From: Kalaharituber pfeilii
Lineage: Eukaryota; Ascomycota; Pezizomycetes; Pezizales; Pezizaceae
Assembly: GCA_015179045.1 (NCBI GenBank)
Contig: WHUZ01000035.1
Coordinates: 124,001-188,000, forward strand
Reading direction: 5' to 3'
Length of the DNA stretch: 64,000 nt
The notes beneath the pieces are model-generated. The model worked only from the letters and a program-made list of their open reading frames with translations, was not told where the DNA came from and made no database searches. Made by a program: the position numbers and the translations under genes. Positions 8,526 to 21,800 of the stretch are shown here, piece after piece. Every line of letters begins with the position of its first letter. The stretch's first letter is position 1.

Positions 8526-11457
8526 TCACCGACTGCTAATAACCCCCCTCCATCCCAAATCTACCAATGGCGCCACTCCTTCTACCGCCCTCTCCACAAC
8601 TGTCTTGACCCTCATTCTTAAACTATCAAGTTTGCACTCGACCTCCAACCCTTCAAACCAGACCCTCGCCACGTGTTCATCGACCCTAATCTCCACTCCT
8701 GGACATGTCAAGCCCAACTTCTCCATCCGCCTCCTCGTTGCCTCGATCATCATTTCCCGCATTTCATTTTCATCCCCTTCGTCTCCGTCTGTGATGGCTT
8801 TGGGTGACGAGGATGCGGATGGGGAAGATGATGGGAGGAGAGAAAAGTCTTCGATGGGCGTGACGTGTTCGCCGAATTGCTCTTCGAGAGAGTGAAGGAC
8901 GCGCTCAATGCGGATCTGTGGAGTGATATGGGCATGCGCAGAGACTGGGGGGATCTCTTCGAGGGTGGGCTGGTAATCATCATCTTCGTCGTCATGGGGG
9001 TGGGTATGAGACTTCGACGAGACTGTTGCCAGAACCAAATTAGCATCCCTTTCTAAGAAATGTACTTACAATGGCAAGAAAACTCACACTTTACCGCCGC
9101 CGGCGAACTCTCCAACATCAACAATCCCGCCACCACCGCATCCGCAATTCCATCATTCAACACATTCCCTTCCCACTCCACCTCTACATATCCCCTCCTA
9201 CACCTCACAATAATACAATCCATCACCTTGAACGTATTCCCCGTGATCAACTCCTCCTGCTTCATCTCCTCCTTCCCACTCATCTTATTCTTCTTCTTCA
9301 TCACCGCAACCATCCCCTCGTCTTCATCATTCGCGTCAGTATCTGGAAGATTCTCTACCGCGCCAAACATGCCCTCTAACGCCCAGCGGATCATGGACGT
9401 GCCAGCAGCTGAAATATGTACCCTCTGTCTACAGGTAATAACTGTCGTTGTTAAGCCAGCGTACTCTCTCAGATCCTCTGGAGCCATTAAGGAAAGCTTG
9501 AAATCATTCTGCACGAGCACACCGCTGATGATCTGCTCAGGCTCTCCCTGCTTACGATTCAGTAGTGATGACAGCTGCGGTGGGGGCTTTGATGCTAACT
9601 TTCCCACTACTTTAGCAACTTTATCAGTCTTGAATGGGATCCGTAGTGTTTCGCAGTTCTTGGGGCTGTATATTTTGACTTTGTCCTTTTTCTCCGAGTT
9701 CTTGGATAATAGAGCAGACTTAAGACGACCCATGTTGTTTTGTTCGCCGTGTACCAATATCTGTATATGATTGTCAGCTGAATATACTTGATATCAAAGA
9801 CACTACTATAACTTACAACTACACCCGCTCCAACGTCCTCAATAAACCCACTGTTCTGTTTATAATCCACATGCGCCGCAAAACTAATCTCTTCAACCGT
9901 ACACCTCCTCGGTATCATCACCCCATCCTCCCCTCTCCCCTCCCCGCTGCCCTCGCCGCTCCCGTCACCGCCGGAATCTCCAACGGTTCATTCATTATCT
10001 GTTTTGCCATGGTCCCCTCGACACTATATCCAGTCACAATTAATCCATTCCTGGGATCCGGCGCCCACCTCTCCAGCAGCTCTCTCGACACTCCATTCTG
10101 CAGCATACCCGGACTCGCCAACATCACACACCCGCCCACATCCTCAAACCTCTCTAAGCTCTTCAATGCCCTGACGTGCCTAAATTCCCACGGATTCCTC
10201 GGCTTCTGCCCGTCCGTCCCGTACATTATCCTCTTGATATTATCGTTCATGGTGTTGATGTATGTTTGGTACACCAGCATACATTTCCTCGCCAAGTTAC
10301 TAGCATAGTAAATTGGGAATTGCTGGAACTCTTTATGCTTCTCCCAGTACTCATCCAGGATCAATAACAGCTCCTGTGCTCTTCCCAGTGCAAATACTGG
10401 CATCAGGACACGGCCTCCACGAGTAAGGATATCGGTTATCATGCGGATTAACCGAGCTTCTTTCTCGAGACGAGGCATATGTGAAGCTGTACCATATGTA
10501 CTTTCACATATCAGGACGTCAGGCTTGACGGGCGGCGCCTCAGCAGAGACTAAGTGACGGTCATCCTCCCGTGAGTAGTCTCCAGTGAATAGTATCTTCA
10601 ATCCAGCTATTTCGATCATGAACATAGCTCCACCAAGCACGTGGCCAGCATGGTATGGTGTTATCCGGATGCCATTGATGTTGAGGGTCGTGTGGTAGTC
10701 AATTGTCTCGATTTGGTCGAAGGATGTGAGGTGGTCTGATTCGGAGTATAGGGATTCGAATGGGTTATGGATATTACTGTTAATACCATCCACAGTGGCA
10801 CGTGGCGGTAAGGGAACTGTTAGCATTCTTTCAAAGCCACAAAACCACTCAATCCCCTTCAAAGCTGGATTCCGTACCTGACCCTCACACTATCCTGTAT
10901 CAGCCACTTATAGATCGCCTTCGTCGCATGTGTCATGAACACCCTTCCCCGGAAATTCGTCTTCGTCATAACATAAGGTAGCGAAGCCGCATGATCAACG
11001 TGAAAACTGATACCCACAATCGCCAATCAGTTTGTCTCCTCACAAACCTCCAAAGTCGCATTTCAAACACATACTGGGAAATCAAGAGCACATCCACACT
11101 CCCTAAGTCGAATTCATCGTAGAACGGCAATGATGCGAGCCCTTCATATGCAGGGTGTACTCCAGCATCCAGCTAACAAGTAGGTAACAGTTAGTTCATA
11201 AAAACTCGTGTAGCCGTCTGTCAATGGCAGCTCAATACCATACCATTACGGTCTTCCCTTTATACTGCAGTATATGACAGCTCCGTCCAACCTCATTCCC
11301 TCCTCCCAGACATATAAACGACAGGTAATCTGTCTCATCCTATTGACCAGCAAAAATTCCATTAGCCTCTGCTGCTGTTCCCATAGCTAAAAGAATCTTG
11401 CGACTGTACAATGACTTCCTCCTCTACTGTCGCATCCAGTTTCCGCTTAGTCGCCAT
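8526..11457 (-). CDS. YSH1: YSH1 / CPSF-73 polyadenylation endonuclease (one apparent frameshift)
   Basis: This is the metallo-beta-lactamase/beta-CASP nuclease that cuts pre-mRNA at the poly(A) site in the cleavage and polyadenylation factor. Inferred exons are 11457-11410, 11339-11244, 11172-11075, 11006-10878, 10776-about 9930, about 9930-9817, 9760-9070 and 9022-8526; all introns are GT-AG and 47-101 nt. The N-terminus begins MATKRKLDA. Exon 2 carries [12 protein letters not shown] and exon 4 the zinc ligand motif HFHVDHA across the splice. Exon 5 has [22 protein letters not shown] and LASPGML, typical of beta-CASP enzymes. The CPSF73-100 C-terminal domain follows ([18 protein letters not shown] and beyond). 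Between [18 protein letters not shown] and [19 protein letters not shown] the frame changes by one base inside a G/A-rich stretch (about 9920-9975), with no convincing intron. Being a single essential gene, it is probably functional, so an assembly indel is likely. Confidence 0.92.
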
Positions 11458-13429
11458 CTCGTATAGTTCTCGTCAAAGGTGATGGTATGTACTGTGTTGC
11501 GTAGACAGAGGTGTCTGCTGAATTTCAAGAGGAAGGAGCGTGTTGTTGGAAGCCTCGAAGAACGTAGAGCATGTACCTTTCTCGCAGCAGCAACTCTGGG
11601 GAGCAGGTGAACTTGCTACCCCGGATGCGGCTAGACGCGTCCTTCAACGGCAGGAAGCTTGGCAGCGGTCACCATGAGGGTCATCGGAACTGTCTTGGCT
11701 GTCGTCGCTGAGTCAGCGCGTCAGTGCTATGGCACTTGAGCTGAGACAGTCAGCTCACCACAGACTGCATCAGTCACGTGACACCCACTGAGGTCACCTG
11801 AGGTCAGAAGGAACTGAAGGCGGCGCTGGAGGCGACTATGATCGCAGCAGGCAACTTTTACCATCTCCCTTGCATTGCCTAGGCGCATCATGCTAGCGCT
11901 CCTTACCGGTGCCGCAGATCCAGAGGCGTAGAGACGTGCTTTAAGCTCTCAAAGGGCACCATAATAATGTGAACGTCGACGTCTCACCAACTTGCGAAGC
12001 TAGACGTTCCTGAACCTAGCGCCACACAACGCGTCTGCATTCACCAATCAATACGTTTCGAATGTACAGATCTAATTGGGTATGCTGTAAGCACCTGGTT
12101 TCTCAGCTGTTGTATTCTAGACTGCGGAGAGATAAAACAAAAAAAGAAAAAAAAAAAATAGCAACTTTTCACTGCAGCTATGCAATGCTACAGTTATGGA
12201 CACAAATGTACTTGCGCACGACTCAGGACAAGCAAGCAACAATCAATATGACAAAAACGAACTTTGAACCAGTTGAAGACGAGCCCCACCCTACCCCGCC
12301 ACGCCGCAGAACTCCGTATGTAAAATGTAAAGACGCCGGACTATATACTGACAGTTCGAAAGAGAACAAAAACGAAAGAAAAGAAAAAGGCAAAAATGTA
12401 AAAGAAAACGATACGAATGTCAAGTAGAAAAAGGCTTCTCTTAACCACTGTTGAATAGGCTGTTGACATAACCGACTCGCCGCCAGCCATGCTCTTATAT
12501 TAGAGGAAGCGCCACTGCGAACGCCCAGATGGACCTATGTTGGATAGAATCGGTTTGAATACCCATGCCACGATCCATCGCGAGTCCTGAATCATCCGTT
12601 GCATCCCAGTCAAGTCACTCTCATAACCAACCCGGCTCCGTAGATAGAGGAAATAAAAACAAAGATAAACTATGTATAAAATAGAAATGAGCAAAGGAAA
12701 AATTGAGAGTGTAATGCCAGGGTCTTAAATAAACCAAAATAATCAGAAGTGAAAAGCGAAACCATATTCACATGAGACCAGCACGTAATCCTTTACCGCC
12801 TATGATCCCAGACTAAGTGACTGCCAATTTCTTACCATAAACAGTCACTATAAACCATCCTTTTAAAGAAATTCAAAATACAAAGATACATAAACATACG
12901 CCAGAAAGTGTAACCACGAGGCAGAAGAGTAAGGAACAATGAAGAAGTAGTAAATGGAAAACGAAAGTAGCCTTAATCGTACGACGCCGCCTACCAGCCC
13001 AACCATCCCATCCAGATACCACATCAAGAAAACACCGTCAGGACTTGATCCATTAAGACCCTTTCACGCTGTATGCGTCCAGCTAAATAGTGGAAACGTC
13101 CGCTATATCCCGCGAGTATGGTGTAATACATCACCTTCCGTATCCACATGGCTGGGATTGCGTTTTGGGCCCAGAAGATGAATATAAAGAAACAACCACA
13201 ACCGGTCTATAAACCAAAAGAGAAGGCTGAACCCGAACCAGACAGATATTAGATGTAAAGTGAATGTGATCTCGGAATAAATTGTGAAACAAGTATCCAG
13301 TCAACTTAACTCGCGACATGGCCCAGAGCCCATGCTCGCTACCGTATGCAGGCATCATGGATGAGGCTAGTCATGTCATTCTCTTTCCAAAGGCATAAAG
13401 GATCTTTGATGATATCCAGGTTTGTGTAC
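11458..13429. other. Intergenic between YSH1 and LAMMER kinase
   Basis: Contains the YSH1 promoter (from 11458 upward) and the kinase 3' flank. No coding or RNA gene is supported; the frames at 12062-12427 and 12954-13181 have no recognisable domain. Confidence 0.45.
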
Positions 13430-15807
13430 TTAGTAATCTCTGACATGCCGTTGTTGCTGTTGACTTTGGTTCTGCTGCTGTTGTTGCTGCTGTTGTTCCT
13501 GCGCACGAGTTTTCTCGTTTTCTAAACGTATCCTGGCAGCCTCTGCTCCCTCATCGTTCTGGACCTCTTTAAACCACGGATGCCTCAATGCCTCCTTGGC
13601 CGTTATCCTTTTACTTGCGTCATATATAAATATCTTCTTCAAAAGGTCAAGGAATTGCTTATAAAAGCTATTGGTTTGGGGAATAATATCCTAAGAGTGA
13701 AGTTAGCAAACGAAACAAATGGATTCCACGGGGATCAAACTTACATCCAGCTTCTTCATACATTGCACATATTTCCTGGAGGCTCTGGTGGTGTCAGGGT
13801 TTGGGTAGTCTATCTTTGTTCCCTTGAAATATCTATACAAATCGATGTCAGCACATTCCATATAGCCATAGTGGCAAAAGAAAGGATACGAACTTTGCTG
13901 CAGCGCTGTTGCCCCTGTTAAGAACCTGCCTGATGAGCCTTGGATCAATTCGAGTTCCCACAACCGCCTGCATCATTGCAAGATGCTCCAAATTGTCGTG
14001 CGTCTGGAACAATGCATCCCCGGTGAAGAACTCCACCAAGATGCAGCCTATGCTCCAAATGTCGCAGGGGAAGCTCCAGCCTAAACCCAGGATGATTTCA
14101 GGGGCCCTGTAGTGACGTGTAGAGACCACAGCTGAGTGATACTCGTCATCAAAGGTCGCAGATCCAAAATCAATCAGTCGGATTTCAGTATCAAGGAGCA
14201 CTCTTCGGCTATGGCATGTACGCGACTGGGCAGTTGTGGAGGATGGCACTCGGCGGCCATAATTAAATAAGTGATAGTCATTATGAACAAGTAAAATGTT
14301 CTCCGGCTTAAGATCCGTGTGAATCAGGTTCAGATCATGCAAGACTGTAATTATCAGATGGAGGCCCATACAAACTTGAAGACTCACGGGTAAACTTACA
14401 GGCCACGCTTGTGAGTAATTGCCTTGCAAAGCTTTGAATATGACTATTTGGGAACGGTGCGAAATTGTTGGACTTCAGAAAGTCGAACACACTCATCCCT
14501 AGTAAGTCGGTTACAATGCAAATGTGATTTCTGTAGTCAAAACAGTCCCTGAGATGGATGCACTTGTTTCGGTTTTCTTTATCGTTTGACTGAAGTGTTG
14601 AGAGCACACGTAGCTCAATTCTAGATGCATCACGATATTTTTGAACGGAGCGAATGACCTTGATAGCACAACTTGTTTGCTTATACTTGTCATAAGCCTC
14701 AACGACTTTGCCGAACGTGCCCTGGCCAAGTAGTTTTGTGATTTTATCTGGGACGAGGTATGGTCAGATCGCTGCCTCCACTTCATGATATGAACGGTAA
14801 TAAACGTTTGAAAGGTTGGTTGGGGCATGACACGCAGACGTTGGAGCAAGAGGGGGAGATCGCCTACATCTCTGGGTCAAGTCGGCGTCAGGATGAACAA
14901 TGTAGTGACCATCATCATCATCCACTTTCAGAGGCTTTGGGTGGTCTCTCTATTGCAAAATGTCATTATAATTTCTCTCGCCAGAAAAAGGGATGCCGTT
15001 GGATATATCGATGATCGGCTACTTTCATAGTACACATACATCTGGGATTGTTTGCACATAAACTTCTTTTGCCTTAATTGGAGGTTTTGGTGGTGGGTAA
15101 TAACCCTGATAAGCATCTCCTGATGCCGCTGCTACTGCTGCAGCGGCTGTAGAGCGGGTCATTCGCTTCCGCTTTGCTCCACTTTGTGCGGGGTATGCCA
15201 GTGTTGAGGTTGATGTGATACCAGATGACCCAGCTGATGTTGGTGCTGTAGAAATCATAGCTGAGGAGTTCCGCCCGGCTGTAGAAGAAGATGCAGTAAC
15301 TGTAGGGGAGCCAGGCCCCAAAGCAAGGGGAGTTTGAGTTGCAGAATAATGCGCACCAGGGTATACTGGCTCGTATGTATTTCCAGTTCTTCGCTTTTTA
15401 TCAGCATGACGGGAAATATTTCCATTTACTGTAGATTGGGAGGAAGGCCCATTCCGTGCAGTAGGTTGAGGTGCCCGATTAGCGGCTGTACTTGAGGATG
15501 GAGGCGGAGAGTCATCTATGACAATAATTTCGTCGGGAACGCCATTCTTGAAGTATTCTTGCCAATCGACTGGCTTTCGAGGCCGTCCTCCATTTACCTT
15601 CGCCGCTTGTACAACTCGAGAACCCATTGCCGACGATGAAGATGGTGGAGCTTGGGTAATACTGGCACCGTTCGTGAGTGCCCCAGACGAAGAAGTATAT
15701 TGATGGCCACTTGCGAGGTGCGGATGAGAACCAAGCAGATGATTATGATGCGAGTTGTAGTAAGGATTTGCCAGAGGAAGAACAGTCGCAGTCGAAGGGG
15801 TAGACAT
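13430..15807 (-). CDS. LAMMER-family dual-specificity protein kinase (Kns1/Lkh1 type)
   Basis: Six exons join cleanly to a 665-residue protein: 15807-15040, 14949-14868, 14747-14400, 14344-13894, 13832-13745, 13690-13430. The first ~255 residues are Ser/Pro/Ala-rich with basic patches (KKRRT, AKRKRMTR), likely disordered and nuclear. The kinase domain then shows GQGTFGKVVEAYD, the lysine motif CAIKVIRS, HTDLKPEN, the magnesium motif DFGSATFDDEYH, STRHYRAPE and the family signature EHLAMM. The tail after the domain is Gln-rich. LAMMER kinases (Clk, Kns1, Lkh1) phosphorylate SR-type splicing factors and regulate growth and stress responses. The signature here reads EHLAMMQ rather than the usual EHLAMME. 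Introns are 54-120 nt with normal donors except GTTCGT at 13893, which is needed to keep the conserved AAAKYF segment in frame. No frameshift or stop is seen. Confidence 0.93.
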
Positions 15808-18800
15808 TTACACAACCTCTGTGGCGGCAAATGCCCTACTTGAGCAGGACCGTCGTAAAACACAGAACTGCTGTGCCTGTATGCCTGGTGTGCGCTGAGA
15901 AGCTAAGACGTAATAATTGTGACGTTCCAGTAGAAGTCGCGTTCGAGAGTCGTGCAAGGTATTGCGAGCCTGAGGATGGCAAAAGAGACGGGAAAGATTC
16001 TGTGCAGTGTGAGCATAAAGAACAAGGTGAGGTAGGAGGGAGTTACCTAGAAGCAGAGTTTTTGCCTACTTGCCTAGATGAATACGTTGGAGAAGGGATT
16101 AGGGCTCTCTCCTTCCCCTCCGTTAATGTTCCTGCTTTCGAAGTACTTCCCTATGACTGCGGCAATGTGGTGTGGAGTGCACTGGATTCCTGTCTGTGTT
16201 GCTAGTGCTGCAGCAGCCGCTTAGTATGGAGCAGCGCCAGTCGGGGATTGCAGCCTGCTGGTAATTGGGTTTACCAGGATGCTGATTGAGGGGGCGGGCT
16301 TGCTTTTACCGCACAGCAATTGCAAGAACTCAACTCTTTCAGAAGGTAAGTATAAGGCGGGCTACTGAGGTGGAGGTCCAAGAAAGACCAGCATGGGGCG
16401 CGGAGTACAATAGGCTTCAAAGCATAATGAAACTGTCTTGCTCTCTGAACACCCTCTTTTTTGCCTCTGCGTAGGCATGTTCCTAGGTTGTGGAGGCAAG
16501 AGATCTAAAGCGATAGGTACAGGCACAGAAGGTTTTTGCCTCTCCCTTTTTTCGCCGGACTCAGCGCAGCAGCGTTCCCGTCGCACTCGCTGGCCCGCTA
16601 GTAGTGAGCGCCCAAGTGTGTTGCTTACATAACTAAAGCCCTTAGGAACTCCCAATTATTGAACTACGGGACCAAAGCTCGACACGCCAGCTGCACTGCC
16701 CACATTTATTGATGAACAGTCATCCTAACAGGCACGGATTAGATGAAACAAGGAGCCCACCATAGCTTGCGTGAACGCTTTTTGGCAGGTCGAGAAACGG
16801 GTGTGGCAGGATGGACAGTAGGTAGCAAGGAGCAGAATCATCTCCAGTGCCTGGTTCAAGACTGCCAGTGAACAAACTGTGCGGCGTATGCCGATATTCT
16901 CCCCCAATATCACCCTGTTTCTCAGCTGCTTGCAGAACCAGTTGGCGCGCGTTGATGAGGAAGCTGTAGAGCACAATCCCCGTATATGTCAGCAAGTTGC
17001 GATCGCGAGCCTCCCAGTAAGCCCGCTGGGAATGCCTCTCTCTTTTCCACACGAAGGCTACGTGGAGCTCCTGATAATACTAGATGCTACAGTCCCAGTC
17101 TCGCATCCTACAGTAGTGTCCTGCTGATGTCTGGAGCCAACACTCCAGTGAAGTATCCCCAGAGCGTAAAAATCGGAGAGTTCGTGAATCACTCTCGACA
17201 TGATGAGTATTATCAACCTCGCGGAGCAACTATGCGAATCGCGAAGCTCTACTCTCTGAGCATCCCCCGTATTATTACGAATGCAATATTTCATTCCGAC
17301 CTGAAGGAGATGTGGTCTTGGCAGAAAACCTCAATATCTCGCTTGAGGATCCCCGCCCCGCACCAAATATTGGAACCTTCACGGATTTACGGGTAAAACC
17401 TTCCTCGGCACTGCCGACTTCAATCTCGACCTCTTTCAATAAGAAAGAATAACTTCACCGGGCGTTCCATGTTCAAGAGAACCATAGCATGTATTTCGCG
17501 TTCTGTTCCCGATCTGTTTTTTTTTTGTATTTTAACTGTTTTGGAGCTCAATTGTCGAAGCTGACCGTAGCCCTTTGTTTACAAGAATTCAGCCAATGAG
17601 TGGCAAACGACCAGTTGGCCAAGCCAATAGCCTGAGATAACATCGATCAAATCTGACCCAAAGAGAGTAAAGTGAACCCTCCCCTCCTTCAAGTTGGACC
17701 AACCACTAAATAGCAAAACGACAGTCTCGTGCCCAGAGTGCGCGGCCTTAAGTCCTGGAAGTTCCCCCTCTGTGTAATTGTATTCCTTGAGAAGTCGTAT
17801 GTCGGAATGAGAGTCCAACTTAATTCATTGACTGCGGTAAACCATGATTGCCAGTGTGACATGCGTATTGCATGATAAAATCTAGGGTGGGGAAATCAAT
17901 TGCAAACTGCAGGCTATTGTTGACAAGGAAGGCGCCTTGATGCTCTGCTGCACTGTACGATTGTACTAGTAGTATCGAAGCACAAGTTTTTTTAACACTC
18001 AGTCCAACTTGTTACTATCTGCTGTTGACCTGCGAAATATTCACCCCTTTATATAGATTTGCAGATCTAGAACTAGCGGTGTGTACGTACCGAGCAATCA
18101 CCATAATCTTCCATAATAGTTTGCGAATTTCAATCGTTCATCGTATGAGTCCTTTGAAAATCAAAGTACTCGCTCTGGACATTTCGCAGAGAGTATTTAT
18201 TTGCTTATCCTTCCGAACTGTAGGAGCACCTCAGTTAGAGACTGGGAGCACCTTGACCATTGTTTGGAGAGTCCGCTTCTTTAGCTTATCTTCCCTTCTC
18301 ATGAAAGTTATTTAGTAGCATTGGCAGGCCCCTCATTGCTTTCTTTTTTTGATCCTGGTAGGGTTCACTCTGATCATGGTTAAAACTGTCCCCCGGACGT
18401 CTATATGCCGGGCATCAACGAAGCATGCTATTACTCTCGCAATGTAGAGAAGTTACTTATCGGTGAATAAACTTCGACATCGTTGAGCGGATACTTGACG
18501 TGAACTGGACGGGGAAAAAGCGCTCAAATCCAATCTCTAGTTGCGTTAGCGGAAGTGACAGACTAAAAGAAATGAGCACCAAATTAGGTGTGAATAAGCA
18601 CGACTGTAAGGATATTTGGAATTTTCGAGTTCACAAATAGGAAAGGGTGAGATTTATTGTGGTAGAAATAGAAGATGGAACAATCCGAAATTTAATTTGC
18701 TTGAATCCTAATCCGAACGCGGTTTTCAAGGTCTAGGTAGTTTGGTAGAGTGCTTATGAACGTCTTGAATCTACTTGCTTGGGGAATCTCGTGCTTGCCT

Positions 18801-21800
18801 AGAGACCAACACACCTTGTACACGAGATCTTTCGTCACAGCCCTCGTTCATTATTGGTCTCCAAAGTTCAATTATCAACCTATCTTTTACTGTACTCTAC
18901 ACATTGCTGTTTCATAGGGGGTACCTCTAAAGAGGTTGCTTTTCGTGACTGTAGATCCAGAGAGAATCAGGTTAAGTGTGATGTGTGGATAAGCACACGT
19001 GGTGGGGTCCACAGCACAAAGTTGGTGGCTCATTATGGGTCCAGATCATCCATCCATTAGTTGTCTCGGCAATAAAAGTGCTTTGAGTGGATACAATACC
19101 TGTGAACAGTGGAAGCTGCCAATAATTGATACTTGTACTGTTTGTTGTAAGACATGCTTACATGTTCCTCCACTGCCACAGCCTCTGCTCGTGCCTGTAA
19201 CTGCAACATAACCACGAGACTGCCATAACTAGGCTAATCTTCTATAATCAATATCCATTAGTCTGGTTGGCACGACCCCGAAATGTACACATAGCCCATC
19301 TAACTTCATGTGCTCAACAGCATCAAACTGGCCACATAAAGTAGTGTTTAAAGAGATCGCGAAATCGTCCGGGACGGGGCAGCCAGACAAGTCCCGACTT
19401 GGCTTCCAGAAGTCCACTTAGTCTCGGTACCAAGTCTACTGCAGTGAACGTGCTCACTTTCAAGATGGGTACGTATTCTTAGCCTTGCACCACGCGCAAT
19501 GAATGACGGGCTACAGTTACATGGATACAGAAGTAAGAGCGGGTAGTAGAGCCGGATTCTTAGTAGTTATAGAGACTCCTGAGGGGGAGAATGAGGGTTG
19601 TCCGACAATTGGAGACGTAGAGTACTTGGAGAATACGAAGGTAAATAGCACAATCCCGTGCACCCTGCTGTGTAATGGGAAGATATTTGCTCCGAGAAAA
19701 CATTAGCGGAGTACCCCATTCATATCTTTCCTGCAAAAGAGCACGTTAGCATCAATCATCGCTCCAGGCACCATGCATGCATGCATGATTACTCTTGCAG
19801 TTTCCCCGGAATAAGTATCCTAGTCCTAAGATCAATTTGCAACCGAATCTCTATTTATTGTATTAGCCATGCTCTCTAGACTTCGTTGGAGATTTGTGTC
19901 TTATCCCATGGAATATCACATCTGATGAAAATTGGTACTTCATACCCAAAACTAACGATATTCACACCTAAATAATCACCAAATAATACGCTTTCGCGAT
20001 ATGCAGTATCGTACTTTCTACAGCAGTGGAAATTTCATTGACATAACCTCTTTGAGAAATTCGCACTCAAGCTTATGAAATTCTCAGCGACTAGTCCCTG
20101 GTAGAAAGTTTACCTAAGCTCCTTTTGCAAAACATCATCATTAGAGCTTAATTTAGCTGGCATCTTGCCAATCAAACACTCATTTCAGTAGGACGGCTCG
20201 GTCAAGAAGGCCCGGCCCCAATAAGCATTACTCTGTTGTCGTTGCCAGACTTGATTTTCATCAGATTAGACGCAAATCAAGTTCCTGAAGCAAGTTGTTC
20301 TTTCCAGGAGACAGGTGCTCGTTCGTTGTCTGGTTGCAGTTTGCTTTTGAAACGTGGGGTTCACTCAAGACTCCCGATCGTGATGGGCGACAAACGACGC
20401 CTAGCCTCGGACCCCTCTAACATACTCGCTCGTCTAGAAAGTATTGGAACGGCTGACTAGCTCCAATACTTTCTAAACGAGCGAGTATACCAGTCTGATA
20501 TGAATTCTGTCTCCAAAGTACACAGTACGCTGAGTCTCTCTTATCTTTTGATGCTTATTTGCTGTAGTTCCTAACGCCGAATCCTTTCAACTGGAAATGC
20601 TTCCAAACTCGCTGTATTGAACTGAGCACTCAGCACCCATGAATTGAAATAATAGCATACAACTCCATGAATCCTTAGGGTGTGGCCGACTACGCCACGG
20701 AAGAGTTACTATAACTAAGGTGCTTAAGGGGCAAATAATGGCGATGTTCTGTGTGGCTGTGGTCGAAGCTCAGCACTGCTCGGCGGTTGGGTGGCGAGCT
20801 TGGCTTGGCGCGAGCTGAACTTGGCGCCGGAGGCCTTGACACGGGACTATGACATGTCTGAGCCGAAGCCCCGCTGAGAACGAGCACATAAGAACTCTGC
20901 GGTATGCATATAGGTGCGACAGTTGACGCCCACTGTACTCCTCTCCCCATACGCTCTGAACAATTGCTGTGCCAGCTGAACTAATAGTCACTCCGCTTTT
21001 TCAATATGGCAGGCAGTCACACATCTCGTTCTCGCAACGCCACCTGTGCGATGAGAGACGCCATTGGGCTGTCCAAACCGCCGATAGGCTGTTTCTACGC
21101 AGACAAGTGCTCTGATTTATGCCCGCAACAGCCGCGTCTGCCTGTCTAGTGCTGTGGGATGCTACACGAAACTGATGCTGCTGCATGCAGGGCACAAGAC
21201 ACAAATTGCGTCAAGGATGGGCACGGCTGGTGCCCTATTCCGGCAAGGTGCATGTGCGGCTTGCATCTTTTAATACCCACTATCGTCTGCCATGAGTGTC
21301 ATTTTTCTGTTTCTTCAGCGGCAATGCACCCCAGCCGAGCTTCAGACTCACGGCTACGTCGCTCTATATATACATTTTTTCAGTCTTACGGAATGTACAA
21401 CACATCTATCAATTTAAACCAAACTGCCAGGCTAGCTTCACGGGCAGTCGATATCCGCTTCACAACGTATATAACTTCTACATTCTCAGACCGGAATGTC
21501 TGCTGCGTTGTATGCATCCGTCGGACAATCTGGTTTTAAGTTCGTACCTTTAAAATCGCGAGGGAAATACTTTACCCCTTCCTAAAGCTTCCTGTCTTAT
21601 CATGCTTTCCACCTGCAGGATGGAGGCAAATTCATGGTTGGCAAGTCATCTGAGTTACGGCACAGTTTGTGTTTGTGCACACGAAGACAGAGTTGAGCCT
21701 ATTGGATTCACCAAGCCTCGGGTTGTCTGCACCTGCATTCATGTTCCATACGGAATTTTTTTCCATCTGTTCTTGAGCTTCAAAAATGGTATTGAAGATT

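Noticed and set aside
9060..9770. 236-codon plus-strand frame
   Set aside because: It is antisense to the well-supported YSH1 C-terminal exon and has no domain.
19773..19786. ATGCATGCATGCAT palindrome
   Set aside because: A simple alternating repeat that is self-complementary by nature; no supporting context.
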